Under the pieces are notes generated by a model. That model saw only the letters and a program-made list of their open reading frames with translations. It was not told the DNA's origin and did not search any database. A DNA stretch of 64,000 nt from Streptomyces sp. NBC_01235. Its GTDB lineage: Bacteria; Actinomycetota; Actinomycetes; Streptomycetales; Streptomycetaceae. Positions 34,886 through 44,607 of the stretch are shown one piece after another; the stretch's first letter is position 1; the number at the start of each line of letters is the position of its first letter. The stretch is taken from contig NZ_CP108513.1 of assembly GCF_035989285.1 (NCBI RefSeq), positions 3,720,001 through 3,784,000 of the forward strand, written 5' to 3'. Both the position numbers and the translations under genes were made by a program.

Positions 34886-35992
34886 ATGCGTAACCGCAGA
34901 GCTGCCCTCGCCGCCATAGCCGGAGCCGCCTCCCTCGCCCTGACCCTGTCCGCCTGTGGTCAGTCCGGTGAGGGCGGCAGCGAGGAGAAGGCCGGCGACT
35001 CCAAGGGCGGGACCATCGGCATCTCGATGCCGACCAAGTCCTCCGAGCGCTGGATCACCGACGGCGCCAACGTCGAGAAGGACCTCAAGGCCAAGGGCTA
35101 CAAGACCAAGCTGGTCTTCGGCGAGGACGACCCCGACCAGCAGGTCTCGCAGATCGAGAACCTGATCACCCAGGGTGTCAAGGCGCTGATCGTCGCCGCC
35201 ATCGACAACAAGTCCCTGAACAACGTCCTCCAGCAGGCCGCCGACGCCAAGATCCCGGTCATCTCCTACGACCGCCTGATCCTCGGCACGAAGAACGTCG
35301 ACTACTACGCGTCCTTCGACAACGAGAAGGTCGGCAAGCTCCAGGGCCAGTACATCGTCGACAAGCTGGGCCTGGCGAGCGGCAAGGGCCCGTTCAACAT
35401 CGAGCTGTTCGCCGGCTCCAACGACGACAACAACACCAAGTACTTCTTCAACGGTGCGATGAGCGTGCTCCAGCCGTACATCGACAGCAAGAAGCTGGTG
35501 GTCAAGTCCGGCCAGACCAAGATGACCCAGGTCACCACCCTGCGCTGGGACGGCGCCACCGCCCAGAAGCGCATGGAGGACATGCTCACCTCGTCGTACA
35601 CCAGCGGCAAGGTCGACGCGGTGCTCTCGCCCTACGACGGCATCTCGATCGGCATCATCGCCGCGCTGAAGTCGGACGGCTACGGCACGGCCGCCAAGCC
35701 GCTGCCGGTCATCACCGGTCAGGACGCCGAGCTCGCCTCGGTGAAGTCGATCATCGCGGGCCAGCAGTCGATGACCGTCTACAAGGACCTCCGCAAGCTC
35801 GCCCAGGTCGCCACGGACATGGTCGACGCCTCCCTCAACGGCAAGAAGCCGGAGATCAACGACACCAAGTCGTACGACAACGGCACCAAGGTCGTCCCCG
35901 CCTACCTGCTCCAGCCCGTGGGCGTCGACAAGACCAACTACGAGAAGGAGCTCGTCCAGGGCGGTTACTACACCGCGGACCAGCTCAAGTAA
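34886..35992 (+). CDS. chvE: Multiple-sugar-binding lipoprotein ChvE
   Basis: A 368-residue ChvE-type binding protein with lipobox LSAC (C24). Diagnostic parts: [41 protein letters not shown] and [11 protein letters not shown]. In Agrobacterium ChvE binds galactose, glucose, arabinose, xylose and sugar acids. Of three nearby ATGs, 34886 has the right spacing from AAGGA (34873-34877). It is followed by its ATPase 32 bp on. Confidence 0.92.
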   Translation: MRNRRAALAAIAGAASLALTLSACGQSGEGGSEEKAGDSKGGTIGISMPTKSSERWITDGANVEKDLKAKGYKTKLVFGEDDPDQQVSQIENLITQGVKALIVAAIDNKSLNNVLQQAADAKIPVISYDRLILGTKNVDYYASFDNEKVGKLQGQYIVDKLGLASGKGPFNIELFAGSNDDNNTKYFFNGAMSVLQPYIDSKKLVVKSGQTKMTQVTTLRWDGATAQKRMEDMLTSSYTSGKVDAVLSPYDGISIGIIAALKSDGYGTAAKPLPVITGQDAELASVKSIIAGQQSMTVYKDLRKLAQVATDMVDASLNGKKPEINDTKSYDNGTKVVPAYLLQPVGVDKTNYEKELVQGGYYTADQLK

Positions 35993-36024
35993 GCGTCGAA
36001 CCTTACGGATTGGAAGGCACGACC

Positions 36025-37575
36025 ATGGCGGGACCCGTCCTGGAAATGCGCTCGATCGTCAAGACCTTTCCCGGCGTCAAAGCGCTGTCGGACGTCACAC
36101 TGACCGTCCGTCAGGGCGAGGTCCATGCCATCTGCGGTGAGAACGGCGCCGGAAAGTCCACCTTGATGAAGGTGCTCTCCGGCGTCCATCCGCACGGCAC
36201 CTACGAGGGGGAGATCCTCTTCGAGGGGGAAGTCTGCTCCTTCAAGGACATCCGGGCGAGCGAGCAGCACGGCATTGTGATCATCCACCAGGAGCTGGCG
36301 CTGTCGCCGTACCTCTCCCTGGCGGAGAACATCTTCCTCGGCAACGAACACGCCAAGGGCGGGTTCATCGACTGGCGCGAGACCCTGCGGCACGCCACCG
36401 AGCTGCTGCGCCGGGTCGGTCTCAGCGACCACCCGGAGACCCGCGTCGCCGACATCGGCGTGGGCAAGCAGCAGCTCGTGGAGATCGCCAAGGCGCTCTC
36501 GAAGAAGGTGAAGCTGCTCATCCTGGATGAGCCGACCGCTGCGCTGAACGACGAGGACAGCGGCAAACTCCTGGATCTCATCCTGGAGTTGAAGAAGCAG
36601 GGCATCACCTCGATCATCATCTCCCACAAGCTCAACGAGATCCGCAAGGTCGCCGACTCGGTGACGATCCTGCGCGACGGACGCTCCATCGAGACGCTCG
36701 ACGTCAAGGCGGCGGAGACGACCGAGGACCGGATCATCAGCGGCATGGTCGGCCGCGACCTCGACCACCGCTTCCCCGAGCGCACCGTGATCGACACGGA
36801 CAAGGAAGCGGCCCCGGCGCTGGAGATCCGCGACTGGACCGTGCACCACCCGATCGACCAGCAGCGCAAGGTCGTCGACGACGTGTCGATCAACGTGCGC
36901 CGCGGGGAGATCGTCGGCATCGCCGGCCTCATGGGCGCGGGCCGCACCGAGCTCGCGATGAGCGTCTTCGGCCGTGCCTACGGCCGGCACGCGGCCGGCA
37001 CGGTCCTCAAGGACGGCAAGGAGATCCGTACCAAGACGGTCGCCGAGGCCATCGACCACGGGATCGCCTATGTCACCGAGGACCGCAAGCACTACGGCCT
37101 CAACCTCATCGACACGATCAACCGCAACATCTCGCTGACCGCCCTGAGCAAGGTCGCCAAGCGGGGCGTGGTCGACGAGCACGAGGAGCGGCAGGTCTCC
37201 GAGGGCTTCCGCAAGTCGATGAACATCAAGGCGCCCACGGTCTTCGAGCCGGTGGGCAAGCTGTCCGGCGGCAACCAGCAGAAGGTCGTCCTCAGCAAGT
37301 GGATCTTCGCGGGTCCGGACGTGCTGATCCTGGACGAGCCGACGCGGGGTATCGACGTCGGCGCCAAGTTCGAGATCTACACGGTCATCGACCAGCTGGC
37401 CGCCCAGGGCAAGGCGGTCGTCTTCATCTCCTCCGAGCTGCCCGAACTGCTCGGAATGTGTGACCGCATCTACACGATGGCCGCCGGACGGCTCACGGGC
37501 GAGTTCCCGCGGGCCGAGGCCACGCAGGAAGTGCTGATGCGCCAGATGACGAAGGACAAAGAGGTAACGCGATGA
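36025..37575 (+). CDS. mmsA: Multiple-sugar ABC transporter ATPase
   Basis: A 516-residue duplicated CUT2 ATPase of the GguA type. Domain 1 has Walker [10 protein letters not shown] (38-46) and [15 protein letters not shown]; domain 2 has [14 protein letters not shown] and [14 protein letters not shown], with a degenerate Walker A (GLMGAGRTE). GGAAGG at 36012-36017 supports ATG 36025 over the upstream ATG. The stop overlaps the permease start by ATGA. Confidence 0.93.
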   Translation: MAGPVLEMRSIVKTFPGVKALSDVTLTVRQGEVHAICGENGAGKSTLMKVLSGVHPHGTYEGEILFEGEVCSFKDIRASEQHGIVIIHQELALSPYLSLAENIFLGNEHAKGGFIDWRETLRHATELLRRVGLSDHPETRVADIGVGKQQLVEIAKALSKKVKLLILDEPTAALNDEDSGKLLDLILELKKQGITSIIISHKLNEIRKVADSVTILRDGRSIETLDVKAAETTEDRIISGMVGRDLDHRFPERTVIDTDKEAAPALEIRDWTVHHPIDQQRKVVDDVSINVRRGEIVGIAGLMGAGRTELAMSVFGRAYGRHAAGTVLKDGKEIRTKTVAEAIDHGIAYVTEDRKHYGLNLIDTINRNISLTALSKVAKRGVVDEHEERQVSEGFRKSMNIKAPTVFEPVGKLSGGNQQKVVLSKWIFAGPDVLILDEPTRGIDVGAKFEIYTVIDQLAAQGKAVVFISSELPELLGMCDRIYTMAAGRLTGEFPRAEATQEVLMRQMTKDKEVTR

Positions 37576-38816
37576 GCACCGACGTGACCAAGACTCCGGC
37601 GGCGGCACCGCCCGAGAAGAGCGGAGGCTCAGCCTCCGGCGCCGGGCTGCTGCAACTGGTGGTGGACGGCCTGCGCAGCAACATGCGCCAGTACGGCATG
37701 CTGATCGCGCTCGGCCTGCTCGTGATCCTGTTCCAGGTGTGGACCGGCGGCGACCTGCTGCTGCCGCGCAACGTCTCCAACCTGGTCCTGCAGAACAGCT
37801 ACATCCTGATCCTCGCGATCGGCATGATGCTGGTGATCATCGCGGGCCACATCGACCTGTCGGTCGGTTCGCTGACGGCGTTCACGGGCGCCTTCGCGGC
37901 CGTCCTCACGGTGCAACACGATGTGGCGTGGCCCGTCGCGCTGGTGCTGTGCCTGATCGTGGGCGCGGCCGCCGGCTCGTTGCAGGGCTTCCTGATCGCC
38001 TACCTCGGCATACCGTCCTTCATCGTCACCCTCGCGGGCATGCTGCTCTTCCGCGGCATGACGGAGATCTTCCTGAAGGGCCAGACCCTCGGCCCGTTCC
38101 CGGACGGCCTTCAGAAGATGGGCAACGGCTTCCTGCCGGAGGTCGGCCCGGACACCAACTACCACAACCTCACGCTGCTGCTGGGCTTCGTGCTGCTGGC
38201 CTTCGTGGTCCTGCAGGAGGTCCGCGACCGCAAGCGCCAGCAGGAGTTCTCCCTCGACGTCGTGCCGAGGAACCTCTTCCTGCTCAAGCTCGTCGCCATC
38301 GCCGCCGCGATCCTCACCGTCGTCATGCTGCTCGCCAGCTACAAGGGCGCCCCGATCATCCTGATCATCCTCGGCCTGCTGGTGGTCGGCTACGGCTACG
38401 TCATGCGCAACGCCGTCTTCGGCCGGCACATCTACGCGATCGGCGGCAACCTCCCGGCGGCGAAGCTGTCGGGCGTCAAGGACAAGAAGGTCACCTTCCT
38501 CGTCTTCCTGAACATGGGCGTGCTCGCGGCCCTGGCCGGTCTGGTGGTCGCCGCCCGTCTGAACGCGGCCTCGCCGAAGGCGGGCCTCAGCTTCGAACTC
38601 GAGGCGATCGCCTCGTCGTTCATCGGCGGCGCGTCCATGAGCGGTGGTGTCGGCACCGTCCTCGGCGCGATCATCGGTGGTCTCGTCCTCGGCGTGCTGA
38701 ACAACGGCATGAACCTCCTGAGCGTCGGCACCGACTGGCAGCAGGTCATCAAGGGCCTGGCCCTGCTGGCCGCGGTCGGGTTCGACGTGTGGAACAAGCG
38801 CAAGTCCGGTTCGTAG
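37572..38816 (+). CDS. mmsB: Multiple-sugar ABC transporter permease
   Basis: A 414-residue GguB-type permease with about ten membrane helices, [15 protein letters not shown] and the cytoplasmic [16 protein letters not shown] loop. ATG 37572 overlaps the ATPase stop (ATGA). It forms the membrane channel with the ChvE/MmsA pair. A terminator follows at 38834. Confidence 0.92.
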   Translation: MSTDVTKTPAAAPPEKSGGSASGAGLLQLVVDGLRSNMRQYGMLIALGLLVILFQVWTGGDLLLPRNVSNLVLQNSYILILAIGMMLVIIAGHIDLSVGSLTAFTGAFAAVLTVQHDVAWPVALVLCLIVGAAAGSLQGFLIAYLGIPSFIVTLAGMLLFRGMTEIFLKGQTLGPFPDGLQKMGNGFLPEVGPDTNYHNLTLLLGFVLLAFVVLQEVRDRKRQQEFSLDVVPRNLFLLKLVAIAAAILTVVMLLASYKGAPIILIILGLLVVGYGYVMRNAVFGRHIYAIGGNLPAAKLSGVKDKKVTFLVFLNMGVLAALAGLVVAARLNAASPKAGLSFELEAIASSFIGGASMSGGVGTVLGAIIGGLVLGVLNNGMNLLSVGTDWQQVIKGLALLAAVGFDVWNKRKSGS

Positions 38817-38833
38817 TTTCGTAGATCCGTGTC

Positions 38834-38857
38834 GGGCCCCGCCGGAAGGCGGGGCCC
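38834..38857 (+). terminator. Terminator after the ChvE transporter operon
   Basis: GGGCCCCGCC-GGAA-GGCGGGGCCC, a perfect 10-bp stem with a tetraloop, followed by TTC. The galM gene starts 25 bp on, so some read-through is possible. Confidence 0.8.
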
Positions 38858-38881
38858 TTCGCATGAGGGAGGCGGAAACCC

Positions 38882-39928
38882 GTGAAGACGCTCTTCGGCA
38901 AGCTCGCCGACGGCACGGAGATCCACAGCTGGACGCTGGAGAACGGCGGGACACGTCTGAAGGTCCTCTCCTACGGCGGGATCGTGCGGTCCCTGGAGGT
39001 CCCGGACCGCGACGGCCGGTACGCGAACATCTCGCTCGGCTTCGATTCCGTCGAGGACTACGTCGAGAGTTCTCCGTACTTCGGCGCGCTGATCGGCCGT
39101 TACGGCAACCGGATCGGCGCGGGCCGGTTCACGCTGGACGGCGAGGCCCACCAGGTCGACGTCAACGACGGCGTCAACAGCCTGCACGGCGGTGCCACGG
39201 GCCTCGACAAGCACGTATGGGACGTCGAGCCGTTCACCAAGGGCTCCGACGTCGGCCTGTATCTGCACCACACCAGCGTCGACGGCGAGATGGGCTACCC
39301 GGGCACGCTCGAGGTGAAGGTGACGTACACCCTCACCGAGCGCGGCGAGTGGCGGATCGACTACGAGGCCACCACGGACAAGGCCACTGTCGTCAACCTC
39401 ACCAGCCACGTCTACTGGAACCTGGCCGGCGAGAGCAGCGGGACGATCGAGGACCACGAGCTCACGATCGCCGCCTCCCGCTACACGCCCACCGACTCCG
39501 GCCTGATCCCCACGGGCGAACTCGCGCCGGTCTCCGGCACCCCCTTCGACTTCCGCGAGACCAAGACGATCGGCCGGGACATCCGGGCCGCCCACGTCCA
39601 GCAGGTCCATGCGAAGGGCTACGACCACAACTGGGTCCTGGACAAGGGCGTCACCACCGAGCCGGTGCACGTGGCCACGCTGCGCGACCCGCGCTCCGGC
39701 CGCACCCTCAGGATCGCCACCGACCAGCCGGGGCTGCAGTTCTACTCGGGCAACTTCCTCGACGGCACCCTCGTCGGCACCGGCGGCCGCACCTACCGTC
39801 AGGGCGACGCCGTCTGCCTGGAGACCCAGCACTTCCCGGACTCGCCGAACCAGCCGTCGTTCCCCTCGACGGTGCTGCGGCCGGGCCGGACGTACCGGAC
39901 GACGACGATCCACACGTTCGACGCGTAA
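38882..39928 (+). CDS. galM: Aldose 1-epimerase (second copy)
   Basis: A 348-residue mutarotase with [37 protein letters not shown] (catalytic His) and [12 protein letters not shown] (catalytic Glu). The GTG start at 38882 is preceded by GGGAGG. It is clearly paralogous to the enzyme at 9403-10380, but differs in loops. Placed directly after the sugar importer, it probably equilibrates anomers of the imported sugar. Confidence 0.92.
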   Translation: MKTLFGKLADGTEIHSWTLENGGTRLKVLSYGGIVRSLEVPDRDGRYANISLGFDSVEDYVESSPYFGALIGRYGNRIGAGRFTLDGEAHQVDVNDGVNSLHGGATGLDKHVWDVEPFTKGSDVGLYLHHTSVDGEMGYPGTLEVKVTYTLTERGEWRIDYEATTDKATVVNLTSHVYWNLAGESSGTIEDHELTIAASRYTPTDSGLIPTGELAPVSGTPFDFRETKTIGRDIRAAHVQQVHAKGYDHNWVLDKGVTTEPVHVATLRDPRSGRTLRIATDQPGLQFYSGNFLDGTLVGTGGRTYRQGDAVCLETQHFPDSPNQPSFPSTVLRPGRTYRTTTIHTFDA

Positions 39929-39984
39929 GCGCTCCGCCGGGAGAGCCGTGTCGGGGGGAGGACCCGGGGCAGGAACCGCCGGCC

Positions 39985-40045
39985 GTCGGCGGCGGGCCGC
40001 GCAGTTCCCCGCGCCCCTTGGGGCGCGGAATCGGCCCGCGACGCG
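39985..40045. repeat. Streptomyces-type intergenic repeat with CCGCGCCCC hairpin
   Basis: GCGCAGTTCCCCGCGCCCC, followed by the perfect palindrome CCGCGCCCCTTGGGGCGCGG (40009-40028). This wording is common between genes in streptomycetes. It lies in the 308-bp gap between galM and the aminotransferase gene; no gene is seen in the rest of the gap. Confidence 0.6.
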
Positions 40046-40236
40046 GAAGGCGGGCCGGCGGTTCCCGAACTCACACCGTCTTCACAGGTGGACCACAAGT
40101 TCCCACCGATTCCTCGGCGTTTGAACAGCGCCACCCCCGTCTCCGTATGTAGGGGCGGCCCGCGCTCCCCCGCGCGGGCCACCCAATGACGACGGGCCCG
40201 GTCGTCCCCGCCGGGTCCGCCCCATACGGAGGTTCC

Positions 40237-41955
40237 ATGGCCGACAACGTCTCCTCGTTGTTCCGCAACACCGCGGCACACAGCCCGTCGATGGCGGCGC
40301 TGACGCGCGAGGGCGGCGAGGGGGTCGGCCCGGTGGACTTCTGCATCCCCTGCAACCCGTACTTCCCCACCCCCGCCATGATGGACACCATGGCCGCGCG
40401 GCTGCGGGACATCATCACGTTCTACCCGAGCGGCGCCGACACGATCACGGCCGAACTGTGCAATCTGCTCCAGCTCCCGCCGCAGGCCGTGGCGATGGGC
40501 AACGGTTCGACCGAGCTGATCACCTGGATCGACCACCTGCTCGTCCGTGAGTCCCTCGCCGTCCCCGTCCCCACCTTCGGCCGCTGGACCGACCAGCCCA
40601 TGGAGACCGGCAAGCGGGTCGACATGTTCCCGCTCCAGGAGTCCAGCGGCTTCGCCCTGGACCTCGCGCAGTACGCCGAGTTCATCCGGACCCGCGGCAC
40701 CAAGGTCGCCGTCATCTGCAACCCGAACAACCCCGACGGCGGCTTCCTGCACAAGCACGCGCTCGTGCAGTTCATGGACGCGATGGCCGACCTGGACCTG
40801 ATCATCATCGACGAGTCGTTCCTGGAGTTCGCGGACGCCGAGCAGGAACCGAGCGTCGTGCAGGAGGCGATGATCCGGCCGAACGTCATCGTGCTGCGCA
40901 GCCTCGGCAAGAACTTCGGTCTGCACGGCATCCGTTTCGGCTACATGGTCGCCAACCCGTCGCTCGCCGGCCGGGTCCGCTCCATGCTGCCGAAGTGGAA
41001 CCTCAACGCCTTCGCCGAGTACGTGGTGTTCATGCTGAAGGAGCACGGCCCCGAGTACGCGCAGAGCCTGATGCAGGTGCGCCGCGACCGCCTCGACATG
41101 GCCAGCCAGCTCAGCGCGCTGCCGGGCCTGACGGTCTATCCCTCCCAGGGGAACTTCCTCTTCGTACGCCTTCCCGTCGGCGCCGAGGGCACCGTGGTCC
41201 GCGACCGGCTGCTCTCCGAGCACCGCATCCTGGTCCGCGAGTGCGGCAACAAGATCGGTTCGTCGAGCCGCTTCCTGAGGCTCGTGGTGCGCCCCCAGGT
41301 GGACGTGCGTCGCCTGGTGTCCGGCCTGGAACAGGTGCTCTACGGGACCAGGAGGGGAGCCGCCGTGCCCGAGCTGAGCGCCGGCGCCGGCTACAGCTCG
41401 GGCACGGCGGCGGTGGACCGGCTGGTCACCAACGGAGCGGGCATGCCCGGCCTTGCCGCTCAGGCCATGGGCATGCAGGCGCCGGGGCTGGTCGCGGCCG
41501 CGGCCGCCCCGGCGATGCCCGCACCGGCGGTGGCGCAGGCGCAGCCCACACCCTCCGACGGGGCGGGGATGCCGATGCCGGCGGCCGCACAGGTCTTCCC
41601 CCAGTCTGTGCCCGCCCCGGCGCCGGCTCCCGCTCCCGTCCCGGCCCAGGCTCCGCCGATGGCACCGGCGGCGGCGATGGCCCCTGCTGCCATGGCTCCC
41701 GCGATGGCTCCCGCGGCCATGGCCCCTGCGATGGCTCCCGCCGCCATGGCCCCGGCGATGGCCCCGGCCGCGATGGCCCCGGCGATGACTCCGGCCGCCC
41801 CGCCGATGGGCCCGACTCCCACCGGTGTCCCGGCCCGCGGCGGCCTCACCGCCGCCCAGGTCCGCGGCACCAACGGCCTCTCCCCCGCGGCGGCCACGGG
41901 CTGGCCCAACGCCCAGAGCTGGCCGAACGCGGCGGGAATGGGACAGGCGGGGTAG
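40237..41955 (+). CDS. PLP-dependent class I/II aminotransferase with Met-Ala-Pro repeat tail
   Basis: A 572-residue protein. Residues 1 to about 385 are a fold-type I aminotransferase of the histidinol-phosphate/threonine-phosphate-decarboxylase branch: CNPNNPDGG (161-169), LIIIDESFLEF (188-198) and the PLP lysine K225 in SLGKNFGLHGIRFGY. The last ~185 residues are low complexity: Gly/Ala/Gln-rich, then about eleven MAPA/MAPAA units. CGGAGG stands before ATG 40237. The substrate is not known. It is read opposite to the arabinan gene downstream. Confidence 0.87.
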   Translation: MADNVSSLFRNTAAHSPSMAALTREGGEGVGPVDFCIPCNPYFPTPAMMDTMAARLRDIITFYPSGADTITAELCNLLQLPPQAVAMGNGSTELITWIDHLLVRESLAVPVPTFGRWTDQPMETGKRVDMFPLQESSGFALDLAQYAEFIRTRGTKVAVICNPNNPDGGFLHKHALVQFMDAMADLDLIIIDESFLEFADAEQEPSVVQEAMIRPNVIVLRSLGKNFGLHGIRFGYMVANPSLAGRVRSMLPKWNLNAFAEYVVFMLKEHGPEYAQSLMQVRRDRLDMASQLSALPGLTVYPSQGNFLFVRLPVGAEGTVVRDRLLSEHRILVRECGNKIGSSSRFLRLVVRPQVDVRRLVSGLEQVLYGTRRGAAVPELSAGAGYSSGTAAVDRLVTNGAGMPGLAAQAMGMQAPGLVAAAAAPAMPAPAVAQAQPTPSDGAGMPMPAAAQVFPQSVPAPAPAPAPVPAQAPPMAPAAAMAPAAMAPAMAPAAMAPAMAPAAMAPAMAPAAMAPAMTPAAPPMGPTPTGVPARGGLTAAQVRGTNGLSPAAATGWPNAQSWPNAAGMGQAG

Positions 41956-41981
41956 GGCCCGCCTTCGCGCTGTAAAGAGGT

Positions 41982-42045
41982 GCTGTGCGCGGGCGACTGC
42001 GGGACCGTTGTGGCTGGTCGCGCAGTTCTGGCGCCCTGGGTGAGC
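41982..42045. repeat. Streptomyces-type intergenic repeat at the truncated gene end
   Basis: GCGACTGCGGGACCGTTGTG followed by GCTGGTCGCGCAGTTC is the same family as the repeats at 39985 and 55447. It directly follows the stop of the gene remnant at 42050-42148. Confidence 0.6.
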
Positions 42046-42049
42046 TGTC

Positions 42050-42148
42050 CTACACCGGGTTCATGAACGTGGCCGCGCTCGCCGAGGGCTGCCCGATCGC
42101 CAGGGCGAGCAGCAGTGCGGTCAGCATGGTCAGTAGGCGACGGGCCAT
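42050..42148 (-). pseudogene. Signal-peptide remnant of a secreted enzyme (probably GH43)
   Basis: ATG 42148 lies inside the 3' end of the GH43 gene (19-bp overlap). It encodes a 32-residue peptide: a clear signal peptide (MARRLLTMLTALLLALAIGQ, then PSASA) followed only by ATFMNPV and TAG. The A-T-F-x-N-P-V start is typical of mature GH43 arabinofuranosidases, so this is probably what is left of a second enzyme in the operon. An intergenic repeat begins right after the stop. Confidence 0.55.
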
Positions 42149-43155
42149 CCGCTGCTCCAGTTCAAAAGGTTGATGCCCAGCTTGGGCGTGCCGTTGTCGT
42201 TGCCGTCGTAGTAGTGGTAGACGATCAGGTCGCCGTCGGTGTCGTGCAGGATCGACTGGCCGCCGGGGCCGATGACGCGTCCGTGCGTCTCCAGCACGGC
42301 CGTCCCTCCGTTGTTGGTCATCGCGACGCCGCTCTTGTCGTAGTACGGCCCGGTGACGCTGGTGGCGCGGCCGACCTTGACCTTGTACGTCGAGCTGGTG
42401 CCGGCGCAGCAGGTGTCGTACGAGGCGAAGAGGTAGTAGTAGCCGTTCCGCTTCACGACGTAGGGCGCCTCGACGGCCTTCGTTCCGGTGGGCCGGGAGG
42501 CGATCGAGCGCCGGGCGGTGTCGGAGGAGAGCTGCTTGCCGGTCGACGGGTCGATGCGGATCATCTTGATCCCCGTCCACCAGCTCCCGAACGACAGCCA
42601 CCACTTGCCGTCGTCGTCCACGAAGAGGTTCGGGTCGATGGCGTTGTAGTCGCTGGAGGTGGTGGAGGTGTAGACGGTGCCGTAGTCGGTCCAGGAGCCG
42701 GGCAGGCCGGTGCTCGAACCGGCCAGGCCGATCGCCGACTTGTTGGAGCCGAAGGTGGAGACGGCGTAGTACATCAGGTACTTGCCGCCCTGGTAGGAGA
42801 TGTCGGGCGCCCAGGCCTCGGTGGTGCCGTACGACGACCACCAGCCCGGCTTCGTGGAGAAGGCGTCGCCGCCCGCGCTGAACGCGGTGCGGTCGGTGGA
42901 GGTGCGGTAGGCGAGGCCGCCGCCGGTGGCGTAGAGGAGGTAGCGGCCGGCGGAGGTACGGATCATCGTCGGGTCGTGCACGACCGTGGACCCGGTGACC
43001 GTGCCGGGGTTGGGGTAGGCGGAGGCGGCGGTGGGGGTCAGGGCGAGCAGGATCGCGGCCGGAACGGCCAGCAGGGCGGCCCTGCGAGAGGTACGGGATG
43101 CGCGGGGCGTGCGGGGCGTGCGTGAGGTGCGGGGCGTGCGTGAGGTGCGGCTCAT
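42130..43155 (-). CDS. Secreted endo-1,5-alpha-L-arabinanase, glycoside hydrolase family 43
   Basis: A 341-residue secreted GH43 enzyme. The N-terminus has Arg-Thr-Ser/Pro repeats coded by ~18-bp DNA repeats (43090-43150), then a signal peptide ending TAASA. The five-bladed propeller carries catalytic D61 (VVHDPT), D174 (NAIDPN) and E229 (VEAPYV), plus SYDTCC. It hydrolyses internal arabinan links to give arabino-oligosaccharides. AAGGAGC precedes ATG 43155. Its promoter is nearly the same as that of the arabinose-type ABC operon 16 kb away. Confidence 0.9.
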   Translation of the reverse strand: MSRTSRTPRTSRTPRTPRASRTSRRAALLAVPAAILLALTPTAASAYPNPGTVTGSTVVHDPTMIRTSAGRYLLYATGGGLAYRTSTDRTAFSAGGDAFSTKPGWWSSYGTTEAWAPDISYQGGKYLMYYAVSTFGSNKSAIGLAGSSTGLPGSWTDYGTVYTSTTSSDYNAIDPNLFVDDDGKWWLSFGSWWTGIKMIRIDPSTGKQLSSDTARRSIASRPTGTKAVEAPYVVKRNGYYYLFASYDTCCAGTSSTYKVKVGRATSVTGPYYDKSGVAMTNNGGTAVLETHGRVIGPGGQSILHDTDGDLIVYHYYDGNDNGTPKLGINLLNWSSGWPVAY

Positions 43156-43222
43156 GCGGACGCTCCTTCAGTGGGGGGCTCACCGTTCGTCATGTCGAAC
43201 GGCAGTCGCGTCGTCGGACGGG

Positions 43223-43251
43223 ACCGTAGAATCGAACCCCTTGCGCGTCAA
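43223..43251 (-). promoter_or_regulatory. Arabinan-regulon promoter 1
   Basis: Minus-strand TTGACG (43251-43246), 17-bp spacer, TACGGT (43228-43223). From 43215 to 43251 it matches the promoter at 59778-59814 in 33 of 37 positions. A dyad CTCGAA-AGTC-TTCGAG (43267-43282) lies just upstream. Confidence 0.7.
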
Positions 43252-43479
43252 CGGTCCGCGCACTCACTCGAAAGTCTTCGAGAACAGCGGGGCCCGGGCG
43301 ACTCGGCTACGAGTCGGCCGCGGGCGGCACGACCCGCCCCTTCTTCCGCGTACTACAGGAACGTCCGGTCACCACTTGGGCAGCCGGACATCCCCTTGTC
43401 CTGCATGGGACCTTGACGTGTCGACACTTTGCCGAACTGACAGCCTCCCGACAGAAACCCTTTCTACGGTGCCGTGTTC

Positions 43480-44247
43480 ATGACAGACACCTCAGATGCA
43501 CGCACCCCTGTCGGACGTCGAACCGTCCTCGTCGCCACGGGCGCGACCGCAGCGGCCCTGGCCGTAGGCGCCGCTGCCGCTCCCGAGGCCCCCGCAACCG
43601 AGACGGCCGACATCGCCCCCGTCGCCGCCGCGGCCGTCTGCACCCTCACGAAGGAGATGACCGAAGGCCCCTACTACCTCGACGGACAGTACGTCCGCAC
43701 CGACATCACCGAAGGCAAGGCGGGCATCCCGCTGAAACTGACCCTCACCGTCGTCGACGACGACACCTGCGTCCCGCTCAGCAACGCCCTCGTCGAGGTC
43801 TGGCACGCCGACGCCCTCGGCGAGTACTCCGGCTTCGTCGGCGGCAACGGCCACAGCGAACCGGACGACGGCACCTTCCTGCGCGGCGGCGTCCTCACCA
43901 ACTCCAGCGGGGTCGCGTCGATCACCTCGATCTACCCCGGCTGGTACCGGGGCCGCTGCATCCACATCCACATCAAGGTGCACACCGGCGTCACGGTCAC
44001 CTCCGACGGCCACTTCACCGGCGGCCAGGAGATCCACACCGGTCAGCTCTTCTTCAACGAGACGATCACGACCGCCGTCGCCAAGATCTCCCCGTACTCG
44101 ACCAACACGGTCACCCGCACCACCCTCGCCCAGGACTCCATCTACGACGACGGAGGCGCCGCGTCCGGCCTCCTCACCCTGACGGCGCTGGGCAGTTCGA
44201 CGTCTTCCGGCTACGCCGCAAGCCTGACCCTCGGCGTCGAGAGCTGA
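43480..44247 (+). CDS. Secreted intradiol ring-cleavage dioxygenase
   Basis: A 255-residue protein with a Tat-type signal (VGRRTVLVATG). The catalytic domain has TEGPYYLDGQYVR, YPGWYRGRCIHIHIKVH (iron ligands Tyr, His, His) and HTGQLFFNE. This enzyme class opens catechol-like rings between the hydroxyls with Fe(III). Secreted forms in actinobacteria may act on lignin- or humus-derived catechols. ATG 43480 has no clear ribosome site; a GTG lies 6 bp upstream. A close paralogue lies at 50170-51018. A terminator follows. Confidence 0.88.
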   Translation: MTDTSDARTPVGRRTVLVATGATAAALAVGAAAAPEAPATETADIAPVAAAAVCTLTKEMTEGPYYLDGQYVRTDITEGKAGIPLKLTLTVVDDDTCVPLSNALVEVWHADALGEYSGFVGGNGHSEPDDGTFLRGGVLTNSSGVASITSIYPGWYRGRCIHIHIKVHTGVTVTSDGHFTGGQEIHTGQLFFNETITTAVAKISPYSTNTVTRTTLAQDSIYDDGGAASGLLTLTALGSSTSSGYAASLTLGVES

Positions 44248-44284
44248 CGTACACCACGCACACCGCGTAGCTCCTCCCCTGCCT

Positions 44285-44320
44285 GACTGGGCGTCACCGT
44301 GGCTGCGGTGGCGCCCAGTC
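44285..44320 (+). terminator. Terminator after dioxygenase 1
   Basis: GACTGGGCGTCACCG and CGGTGGCGCCCAGTC form a 15-bp stem with one mismatch and a 6-nt loop. The next 290 bp up to 44607 contain no visible gene; only a -10-like GATAAG (44598-44603) just before the terpene synthase start. Confidence 0.75.
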
Positions 44321-44607
44321 GGCGTGCCACCCGTCCAGTTTCGGTCAGAAAGTCCTGGCGACGTTTCACACGTGGCCGGCGTCGACCCACCCCGCGAGAC
44401 GGCCTTGCCGGCGGCCCGTCACCAGGCTTGCCGCATTGCCGAAACGCGCCCTCAATCCAGACCGACCGTCCCGCCCGATCCGGCACGAAATCCCATGTGA
44501 CAGCAACGGCCGGTACTGCTGTGAGGGAAGATGGCTGGGGAGTCGCTGCCGTTGTGGCCAGAACCAGCCATTCCCCGAAGGGGCCCGCACACCGCACGAT
44601 AAGGCGC

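Noticed and set aside
31481..39928. Naming the locus as galactonate (De Ley-Doudoroff) pathway
   Set aside because: No KDPGal aldolase or KDGal kinase is seen and substrate-specific residues cannot be judged with certainty.
44248..44607. Minus-strand frame of 166 codons (44211-44711)
   Set aside because: No motif or ribosome site, and it runs into both neighbours; the region holds a terminator and a promoter only.
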